The translations under genes were made by a program, and so were the position numbers. This document shows, piece after piece, positions 57,709 to 64,000 of a DNA stretch of 64,000 bases. Where the stretch lies: NCBI RefSeq assembly GCF_004102025.1, contig NZ_CP025228.1, positions 2,232,001-2,296,000 on the forward strand. Direction: 5' to 3'. The notes beneath the pieces are model-generated. The model had not been told where the DNA came from. It worked only from the letters and a program-made list of their open reading frames with translations, and did no database searches. This DNA is from Actinomyces qiguomingii. GTDB lineage: Bacteria > Actinomycetota > Actinomycetes > Actinomycetales > Actinomycetaceae. Positions within the stretch are counted from its first letter, which is position 1, and each line of letters starts with the position of its first letter.

Positions 57709-58451
57709 CTGAGCATCGCCGCCCAACCGTCCCAGAAGGCAACCAGCACTATGACTGCAATGGCAATGTACATGGCGCCGGCGATCCACCAGCGTGCGGC
57801 CACCAGGCGGTGCACAGCACCGGACGGCAAGCCGAGGTGTCCGCCCTGGGCGGCCCAAGCCCAGGTATTGGTGGCGATCGGAATGGTCACCGCCCAGATG
57901 AGTGTGCAAAACGGACAAAGTTTGCCGAAGACGAGTACCGACACCGCCAGGAACCAGGCAACGAAACCGATGCCTGCTACGGTGCCGGCCACCAGCCCCC
58001 ACCACACCCAGCGGGGCAGCGCAATCCCCGAGGCCAGGAGCAGACCGATCAGCGCCAGCACGGCGAAGGCCATGGCGCCGATGAAGGAGTTGGGGACGCC
58101 CAATAGGTTGCCTTGCCACACATTCAAGGAGTCCCCGCACGACACCAGGGGACTCATGTCACATACGAGTCCGGCCCCGGGTTGGCGCAGTTGGCTTATC
58201 TGACTGACCATCAACTCCCAGCACGCCCCGATACCGAAGACGGAGCCAATGATTAGCAGCGCCGCATACGAGATGGGAGCACCGCTGGTCCTCTGCCAGG
58301 TCTGCGCCCCGGCTGGCTGCGAGCGGCCGTCGGGCGGCCCGGGATCGGCGCAGGCCGCACCGGAATCGCCGTCCAGGTAGGCGTCGAGTTCCTCCTCGCT
58401 CATCGCGTCGATCATCGCGTCGACCTCGGCCTGTGTGGGCACATGCGCCAT
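57705..58451 (-). CDS. Vitamin K epoxide reductase (VKOR) family protein
   Basis: A 248-residue membrane enzyme that reoxidises a thiol-disulfide oxidoreductase using quinone, driving disulfide formation in exported proteins. Four or five helices follow a polar ~55-residue N-terminus. The loop pair is C97 and C105 (CDMSPLVSC), the active CxxC is C179/C182 (KLCPFCTLIW), and the conserved NSFIGAM serine region is present. There is no fused thioredoxin domain, so it needs a separate MdbA/DsbA partner. ATG 58451 starts the operon; stop overlaps the DtxR gene. Confidence 0.94.
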   Translation of the reverse strand: MAHVPTQAEVDAMIDAMSEEELDAYLDGDSGAACADPGPPDGRSQPAGAQTWQRTSGAPISYAALLIIGSVFGIGACWELMVSQISQLRQPGAGLVCDMSPLVSCGDSLNVWQGNLLGVPNSFIGAMAFAVLALIGLLLASGIALPRWVWWGLVAGTVAGIGFVAWFLAVSVLVFGKLCPFCTLIWAVTIPIATNTWAWAAQGGHLGLPSGAVHRLVAARWWIAGAMYIAIAVIVLVAFWDGWAAMLR

Positions 58452-58582
58452 CGGCGGATCTCCTCAGCCTCTCTCCTGAAGGGGGCGCACCCCGGCAACT
58501 CCGGGGCGCGCCCCCATTGTGCCTCTGCGACCGCCCCGGGGCGAATGGGCATTAGTCACGCCAATATCACCATTGGCCCACC

Positions 58583-60424
58583 TCACGGCTGTGCGGGCTC
58601 CGACGCCGTCGGCTCCGCCGACTGCTGCGCACCGGGAATCGGCTGCCAGGCACCCACGGTTACGGATGCGTCCGCATGCAGGGTGACGGTGCGCCAGGCA
58701 ACCAGATCGCCGTCGGGATTGAAGGACAACACGTGCAAGTAGGCGTCCTCGGTGACCTGACCTATGGAGGTGCCGCCCTTGCCGGCCCCGGAGACCAGTT
58801 GGGCGACGTCAAGATTTCTGCCTGCCGTAGTGGTCATGCCCCGTTGCTGATGGACATGTCCGGCTATCAGTAGCGGGCTACAGCCATCGGCGACCAGTGG
58901 GCTGAAGGTGTAGGGCTGGTGGATGAGTACCACGTCCGCCCGATCACCCGCCTGTGCCGCCTGGCAGGAGGTGTCGGCCAGGCGGGCGCCCAGCTGGGCG
59001 GCGTTCTCCTCGCCACGTTGGACCGTGCCGCCGGCGGAGGTACGGTCCGGATCGACGTCGCCGAGTACTCTCAGTCCGGCGACCTCCTGCACGGTGCCGT
59101 CGGTGACGGTCCATCCTTGGGCTTGCAGTCGCTCAGCGGTGGATTCGGAGTCGTGGTTGCCGAGGGTGGCGATGCGGGCGACACCAGCCGGGACGGCGTT
59201 GGACAGGGCATCGACACAGATCGACTCGGGCTGACTACCAGTCATGGTCAGGTCGCCGTCGTCCATGTGAATGTCGGCTCCGACGAGCTCGTCCAACAGT
59301 CCGGTGAACGCAATTACATCAAGGTTGCAGTGAAGGTCGGTGGACAGCACGGCGGTGATGTTCTCATCCTGATCCACCGCCCAGGCCCCTGTCACCGGCA
59401 TCGTGGTCGAGGCGGTGGCCGGGGCCGTGGCTGAGGGTGTGAGAGTCGGGGAGGGCGCCGTCGTTCCGGAAGGAGTGGCGGTGGCAACCGCCAACGGCGT
59501 GGTGCCGCGCGCCGAAGCGACCTGGAGGGCGGCGGCAACGCTGTCAGAGTCGACAACCCCTTGGGAGGCGGTGACATCGACTGCGCCGTCAACGGCAGCC
59601 GAGGCCTGCCAGGCCGTCCTGAGATTGTCGTGCGCCGCCGTGTAAAAGACCGTGTTCTCCTCCATGAAGGTGGTGATGCGGCCACCGTATGCCTGCACAA
59701 TGTCCGCCACGCGGCCGGATAGGGTGGCATCAGCCACGGGCGTACCGGCCAGGACCTCCAACCGCGTGCCCCTGTCCGGTCCGGTGCGCACCGCCGGAAC
59801 GAGGACAGCAACGGCGACTGCGACTGCGGTAGCCGTCAGCAGGCCCGTGGCGCTACCAGGCAGCCGGCGGTGAATACGGCGGGTTAGACGCAGTCCGGCC
59901 AGGCGCCTAACCGTCACCAGGCACAGCAGCACCGATTCAACCAGGCCAGCGCGACGCAGGGCGTCGTCCCCCAGGGCTCGCAGACCACGCTCAACCGTCA
60001 GCTCGGGGTGGGTCATCAGGGCTACATAGGCGGCGCCGTCCGAGCTCAAAGCCTGACCGAGTGTTTCGGCGGAAACGGCGTTGGGGTCAGGTTCGCCTGG
60101 AATCTCACCGACTATCACCTCGACACCGAGCACACCGGCCGGGGAGTCCATGGCGACCGACCCGAGCGGACCGAGGTCGACGGTAAGCGTTGAATCCAGC
60201 GTTACCGACCAGGTGGCTTCGTGCGGCCCGAGGGGAGACCCGGCCGTCGCGGTCGACACGCCCACTCCCAGCGAGACGACGCCGGTGACCACCAGCAGCA
60301 GGGCGGTACGCGCAGCCATGCGGAAGCGGTCGGTACGCCCCCGCCACCAGCGTCCACCGGCAGCGCGAATACGCCCTAAACCACCGGTGACAACATCGAG
60401 TACGCCCCGCGCGGTGTCCCACAC
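58583..60424 (-). CDS. Membrane-anchored metallophosphoesterase
   Basis: A 613-residue protein. Two N-terminal-half membrane segments (about 38-62 and 195-215) enclose a ~130-residue extracytoplasmic region, and a Thr/Ser/Pro-rich linker precedes the C-terminal metallophosphoesterase domain: STDLHCNLD, DGDLTMTGS, TLGNHDSE, LIHQPYTF and AGHVHQQRG make up the metal-binding set, with one small departure (the usual GDxxxxG block reads DDGDLTMTGS). The domain should face outside. GTG 60424 follows GGAG by nine bases and lies five bases after the stop of the HAD phosphatase gene, so the two are an operon. Substrate unknown. Confidence 0.88.
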   Translation of the reverse strand: MWDTARGVLDVVTGGLGRIRAAGGRWWRGRTDRFRMAARTALLLVVTGVVSLGVGVSTATAGSPLGPHEATWSVTLDSTLTVDLGPLGSVAMDSPAGVLGVEVIVGEIPGEPDPNAVSAETLGQALSSDGAAYVALMTHPELTVERGLRALGDDALRRAGLVESVLLCLVTVRRLAGLRLTRRIHRRLPGSATGLLTATAVAVAVAVLVPAVRTGPDRGTRLEVLAGTPVADATLSGRVADIVQAYGGRITTFMEENTVFYTAAHDNLRTAWQASAAVDGAVDVTASQGVVDSDSVAAALQVASARGTTPLAVATATPSGTTAPSPTLTPSATAPATASTTMPVTGAWAVDQDENITAVLSTDLHCNLDVIAFTGLLDELVGADIHMDDGDLTMTGSQPESICVDALSNAVPAGVARIATLGNHDSESTAERLQAQGWTVTDGTVQEVAGLRVLGDVDPDRTSAGGTVQRGEENAAQLGARLADTSCQAAQAGDRADVVLIHQPYTFSPLVADGCSPLLIAGHVHQQRGMTTTAGRNLDVAQLVSGAGKGGTSIGQVTEDAYLHVLSFNPDGDLVAWRTVTLHADASVTVGAWQPIPGAQQSAEPTASEPAQP

Positions 60425-60429
60425 GCCGG

Positions 60430-61263
60430 TCAGCTCCGGTCCTTCGCGCCAAGGCGCGCAGCCAGTTCGGTCACTAGGCAGGCGGTATCCTCCCAGGTGT
60501 CCACGGCCCGACACGGCACTCCCAACGCCTTGACCGGATAGTCATTCCCATCGGGTTCAAGACGATCCCCCACGAACAGCATGCGCTCCAATGGGATGCC
60601 GGTCTGCTCGGCCAGCCTGCTCATGCCGTAGGCCTTATCGATGCCCTTGCGTGTAATGTCCACGCTGGTGGAACCACCGGAACGGACCTCAAGGTCGGGC
60701 AGCCGGGCCGCGACGGCGTCTCGCAGGCGTCCTTTCTTCTCTCCTGTGGGGTCCCACGCCTGTTTGGCGTCCAATGGGGCCCGCTGTCCCAGAGCGGAGT
60801 AGGTGATCTGGCCACCACGGTCTTCCAGCGCCGGCCCCCAGGTGTGCTGCTCCCAAAATCCCAGGCGACGGGCCTCTGCCTCCACAACCGCGCAGGCCCG
60901 CTCTACCTGGTCGGCAGTGAGGTCGTTGTCGTATACGAGCACCCATTCGCCGGCATCGGGATCACGCCGGTAGTAACGGGTGCCGCAGGTCGGCATCAGA
61001 TGAAGCCGTCCCAACTGTGAGGCGCTGGCTTTCAGACGCGACAGCACCTGCTCGTGGAACTGTCCGATCTGCCCGCCGGAAATAATGCATACCGGCACTA
61101 CATCCAGCAGCGCACATAAGGATGCGGCCATAGGCTCGGGCATCGGCGACTTGGACGGGGCGAGTGTCCCGTCCAGATCGAAGGCGACGAGTCGTGGAGG
61201 CGTCCAAGCCGCGTCAGCAAGTGCCGCGGGCGGAATGTCCGGAGTTGAGGGCATAGGGCGCAT
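60430..61263 (-). CDS. HAD-IIB family sugar-phosphate phosphatase
   Basis: A 277-residue haloacid-dehalogenase-like hydrolase with motif I AFDLDGTLA (nucleophile D29, acid D31), motif II ISGGQIGQF, KGIDKAYGM containing the motif III lysine, and motif IV GDRLEPDGNDYP. The C2-type cap (IIB) and the order of segments suit phosphatases acting on sugar or polyol phosphates, similar to phosphomannomutase/sucrose-phosphatase relatives. ATG 61263 is chosen; ATG 61254 is an alternative. No strong ribosome site precedes either, and the gene may be leaderless. It is followed by the metallophosphoesterase. Confidence 0.88.
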   Translation of the reverse strand: MRPMPSTPDIPPAALADAAWTPPRLVAFDLDGTLAPSKSPMPEPMAASLCALLDVVPVCIISGGQIGQFHEQVLSRLKASASQLGRLHLMPTCGTRYYRRDPDAGEWVLVYDNDLTADQVERACAVVEAEARRLGFWEQHTWGPALEDRGGQITYSALGQRAPLDAKQAWDPTGEKKGRLRDAVAARLPDLEVRSGGSTSVDITRKGIDKAYGMSRLAEQTGIPLERMLFVGDRLEPDGNDYPVKALGVPCRAVDTWEDTACLVTELAARLGAKDRS

Positions 61264-61324
61264 TGTGTCGCAAGTCAGTGCCGGTATGGAACACGCTTGG
61301 CTACTGGAGGAATATCGGCCTCCG

Positions 61325-61498
61325 TCACGGGGCGTCCTGCGGATTCCTGAGATGCTCGTGCGCGGCGGCGAGAGCGGCCTCACGAGCGTCAACATCCTCG
61401 CGGCGGCCGCGCACCATCAGCGCGGTCACGGAGACGGCCAAGCCACCCCAGATGATGACGATGGCGATAAGCATCACGGCGATTGCCTCTCCAGTCAT
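61325..61498 (-). CDS. MetS-like small subunit of an NSS-type transporter
   Basis: A 57-residue protein: MTGEAIAVMLIAIVIIWGGL and one further hydrophobic stretch form a single membrane helix (about 6-28), followed by a basic RGRRED and an acidic/Ala-rich helix. It starts one base after the transporter stop (TGAGATG) with a good ribosome site overlapping the transporter's last codons (GAGGTGAAG). In Corynebacterium a small subunit MetS of this type is required with the NSS transporter MetP for methionine and alanine uptake; the size and the location fit that family. Short enough to be missed by many annotations. Confidence 0.88.
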   Translation of the reverse strand: MTGEAIAVMLIAIVIIWGGLAVSVTALMVRGRREDVDAREAALAAAHEHLRNPQDAP

Positions 61499-61499
61499 C

Positions 61500-63077
61500 T
61501 CACTTCACCTCCTCGAGCACGTCCAGGTCCAGCGGTTGATAGTCATCGACCGGCGTGCGCCAGGGCATTGAGGTGAACACGACGGTGGCGACAGCGACGA
61601 GGAAGATGGTGCCCCAGCCGAAGACGCCCTGAAGCGCGGCTGAGTATTCGTCATAGCCATCAGTCACATAGGACCAGACATTCTGGATGAACATGTATCC
61701 CAGCAGCAGTGGGGCGATCAACGAGACGAGGATCCGCCACCATCCGCCGATCAGCCGCGTGTCGGACACCAGGTTGAGGTGTCGCTGCAGCTCCTTGAGG
61801 CGGCGCAGCACCAGGCCCAGCCCGATGCACATGACGATGGCGGATCCGACCACACCGATGTAGTTGATGTAGGCGTCGACGATATCCAGATCCCATAGGC
61901 CCGATGCGGTGCCGAACAGCAGCAGCGACAGCGCCGCACTGGGCAGTCCCGCCGCCATTGTCGCCTTGCCATTGGACCAGCCGAGCTTCTCCCCTATGGC
62001 CGGAGTCACCACCTGCAGAATGGAGATGAATGAGGTCAGCCCTGCCATGGAGAAAGATGCGAAGAACAGCACGCCGAACAGGGCGCCGCCCGGCATCTCG
62101 GAGATGACCGTAGGGAAGGTGATGAACGCCAGTCCGACCCCCTGGATGCCCTCAAGCTCGGCCACGGCCACACCCTCGACATGAGCCATGAATCCGAGCG
62201 TGGCGAACACCCCGATCCCAGCCAGGATCTCGAAGGACGAGTTGGCGAAGGCTGCGGTGAAGCCGGTGCCCACAAGGTTGGAGCGGCGCTTGAGGTAGGA
62301 GGCGTAGGTCAGCATGATGCCGAAGCCGATGGACAGGGAGAAGAAGATCTGTCCGAAGGCCGCCACCCACACGGTGTAGTCGGTCAGCCGGCTCCAGTCG
62401 GGAGTGAACAGGGTGTTGAGCCCGTCTGTTGCGCCGGGCAAGAGGATCGCCCTGACCACCAGAACGATGAACATGACTACCAGCACGGGGAGGAAGACTC
62501 TATTGGCTCGCTCCACGCCCCTGGACACTCCACGGGCGACCACGAAAATTCCGAAGGCCCACACCAGAGCCAGGGGGATTACCACTCCCAGGATGGGGAT
62601 CGGCGAGTAAGCCGGTGTTGACGGATCCGCAAGGGTGGTCTGTCCGATGTAGTCGCTGAAGAATCCGGCGGCGTCATCACCCCACGCGGTGGTGAAGGAG
62701 AACAGCGTGTAGCGCAGCGCCCAGGCGACGATCACCGCGTAGTAGGTCATGATGACGAAGCAGATGAAGACCTGCCACCAGCCAAGCCATTCGAACCGCT
62801 TGGCGACACGCCGAAAGACTGCCGGGGCCGACCCGCGGAACCGGTGGCCCAACGCGTAGTCTAGGAAGAGCACGGGCAGTCCAGTGATCAGCAGAGCGAC
62901 GATGTAGGGAACCATGAAGGCGCCGCCGCCGTTGTTGTAGGCCGTGCCGGGAAAGCGCCAGATATTGCCCAGACCGATCGCGGAGCCGATCGCGGCCATG
63001 AGAAATCCGAGTTGCCCGCTCCACTGCTCGCGCGGGGGCATCTGTGTGGCGGTTGAGGATCCGGGGCTCGATGGCAT
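61500..63077 (-). CDS. Neurotransmitter:sodium symporter (NSS) family transporter
   Basis: A 525-residue, roughly 12-helix sodium-coupled amino-acid transporter. Helix 1 has the family signature IGSAIGLGNIWRFPGTAYNN, followed by GGGAFMVPYI; helix 6 region reads FGQIFFSLSIGFGIMLTYASY and helix 8 FEILAGIGVFATLG. The tail LDLDVLEEVK overlaps the MetS start signals. The MetP-type group imports methionine and alanine; here the partner is the small protein at 61325. ATG 63077 follows GGAAGG at six bases. The upstream 336-bp gap (63078-63413) is divergent to deoD. Confidence 0.93.
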   Translation of the reverse strand: MPSSPGSSTATQMPPREQWSGQLGFLMAAIGSAIGLGNIWRFPGTAYNNGGGAFMVPYIVALLITGLPVLFLDYALGHRFRGSAPAVFRRVAKRFEWLGWWQVFICFVIMTYYAVIVAWALRYTLFSFTTAWGDDAAGFFSDYIGQTTLADPSTPAYSPIPILGVVIPLALVWAFGIFVVARGVSRGVERANRVFLPVLVVMFIVLVVRAILLPGATDGLNTLFTPDWSRLTDYTVWVAAFGQIFFSLSIGFGIMLTYASYLKRRSNLVGTGFTAAFANSSFEILAGIGVFATLGFMAHVEGVAVAELEGIQGVGLAFITFPTVISEMPGGALFGVLFFASFSMAGLTSFISILQVVTPAIGEKLGWSNGKATMAAGLPSAALSLLLFGTASGLWDLDIVDAYINYIGVVGSAIVMCIGLGLVLRRLKELQRHLNLVSDTRLIGGWWRILVSLIAPLLLGYMFIQNVWSYVTDGYDEYSAALQGVFGWGTIFLVAVATVVFTSMPWRTPVDDYQPLDLDVLEEVK

Positions 63078-63413
63078 TAATGACCTTCCGGGTTGTCTGG
63101 AACCGGCGTGGCCGGTCGGCCGCGCGGTTGGCACAGCCCTAGAATCGCTAGGACGATAGTCGCAGCCGGAGGACTCGCCTACCACGTCCCGGCATGCGGA
63201 CGGCATCGGCCTGGGACCGGGCGATCCCCTTCCCTCCAGCGGTGCCAGCGGCAAGCGCAGCCCTCAGATGTCTCGTATGAGCACCCATCGGTCCACCCCG
63301 CACCACCATTGTTGTGGGATGTGCGACACTAGCATGTTGCGCTCGCCGGGGCGCTCGGCTCGCCGAGAACTCACGGCGACACAGCATGTGTACACACTAT
63401 TGAAAGGACAACC
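63078..63413. promoter_or_regulatory. Divergent intergenic region with a palindrome before deoD
   Basis: No gene is seen. A perfect ten-base palindrome TGTGTACACA (63387-63396) lies 17 bases before the deoD ATG and could be an operator; TACACTATT-like sequence next to it could also be a -10 element. Confidence 0.35.
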
Positions 63414-64000
63414 ATGGCCACACCCCACATTGCCGCCGAGCCCGGCGATTTCGCCCCCGCGGTTCTTATGCCCGGAGATCCGCGGCGCGCACAGCGCATC
63501 GCCGAGACCGTCATGGACGATGCCCGGCTGGTGACAGACGTACGCGGCATGCTCGGTTTCACCGGCACCGTCAACGGCAAACCGCTGTCTGTGATGGGAT
63601 CGGGCATGGGTCAGCCTTCCTTCTCCATTTATGCAACCGAGCTGTTCAATCTATACGGGGTGGAACGCATCATTCGGGTTGGCACGGCCGGAGGCATCGG
63701 CAAGCAGGTGCGTGTAGGCGACGTCGTGATTGCCACCGGTGCTCACACCGACTCGGCCATGAATCAGCTGCGCATCCCGGGTGTGAACTTCTCCGCCGTC
63801 GCGGACTTCCGTCTGGCCACTGCCGCCTACCGCGCGGGTGTCGAGGCAGGAATGGGTGAGCGGCTACACGCCGGCACCATCATCTCCCGGGACCACTTCT
63901 ACTTCACGCCCGATGGACAGACCGAGCGCCTGGCGCACTACGGCACCCTGTGCGTGGAGATGGAGGCGGCTGCCCTGTACGGCGTAGCAGCCGAGTTCGG
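63414..64000 (+). CDS. deoD: Purine-nucleoside phosphorylase, DeoD type, 3' end beyond window
   Basis: DeoD phosphorolytically cleaves purine nucleosides in salvage. The open frame runs 587 bases to the window end with MATPHIAAEPGDFAPAVLMP at the start, then GDPRRAQRIAET, VMGSGMGQPSFSIYATEL, RVGTAGGIGKQVRVGD, ATGAHTDSAMNQ and the nucleoside-binding VEMEAAALYGVAAEF at the edge. These match the hexameric DeoD family. AAAGGA lies five bases before the ATG. The C-terminal ~40 residues, including the catalytic Asp region, fall outside. Confidence 0.95.
   Translation, partial: MATPHIAAEPGDFAPAVLMPGDPRRAQRIAETVMDDARLVTDVRGMLGFTGTVNGKPLSVMGSGMGQPSFSIYATELFNLYGVERIIRVGTAGGIGKQVRVGDVVIATGAHTDSAMNQLRIPGVNFSAVADFRLATAAYRAGVEAGMGERLHAGTIISRDHFYFTPDGQTERLAHYGTLCVEMEAAALYGVAAEF

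Overview
The window looks like the chromosome of a high-GC actinobacterium of the Actinomycetaceae (Actinomyces/Schaalia-like). This rests on very high GC with frequent GTG starts, actinobacterial-type LepA, LeuRS and HolA, a VKOR-type oxidative-folding enzyme, a DUF1846 protein and a comEA-comEC-holA cluster. The placement is inferred from gene content; no phylogeny was run.

Layout. 1-2.6 kb: 3' part of trmB missing at the window edge, then lepA (both minus). 2.7-5.8 kb: a minus-strand cassette of a small WXG100/ESX-like helical protein, a 467-residue modular putative effector, and two near-identical small membrane proteins produced by a recent 633-bp tandem duplication. 5.9-25 kb: a cell-surface glycan island with UDP-galactopyranose mutase (glf), a LytTR response regulator with an AgrC-like sensor kinase, a family-2 glycosyltransferase, a GtrA-like protein and four family-3 glycoside hydrolases. 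One hydrolase is cytoplasmic, one is a lipoprotein, and two are domain-permuted and membrane-anchored at both ends. A solitary second trpB lies inside this island. 25.2-32.0 kb: a complete attenuator-controlled trp operon, trpL-trpE-trpG-trpD-trpC/trpB fusion-trpA, without a separate trpF. 32-34 kb: a YeiH-type exporter with a small membrane protein. 33.9-38.8 kb: a NarL/DesR-type two-component system divergent from a three-gene ABC exporter. 38.9-42.6 kb: a GntR-ABC-permease operon whose permease has been cut by an ISL3-family insertion sequence with intact inverted repeats and an 8-bp target duplication. 42.7-50.1 kb: PemK-like toxin, rpsT, DUF1846, holA, comEC, comEA, degV. 50.1-51.2 kb: a repeat-rich gene-free kilobase. 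51.2-64 kb: HerA/DUF853-type ATPase, leuS, a VKOR-DtxR-HIT operon, a membrane metallophosphoesterase with a HAD phosphatase, an NSS-type amino-acid transporter with its MetS-like small subunit, and the start of deoD.

How the genes work together. The glf/GT2/GtrA/GH3 genes plausibly build and trim an envelope polysaccharide under control of the LytTR system. Three of the GH3 intergenic regions share a sequence motif. The trp genes form a self-contained biosynthetic unit whose leader shows textbook three-way alternative pairing with three consecutive Trp codons. The ESX-like cassette looks like a contact-dependent effector locus with diversifying partner proteins; it is the best candidate here for something undescribed. 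A 22-bp tandem repeat family occurs in opposite orientation at the trpA 3' end and upstream of the DUF853 gene.
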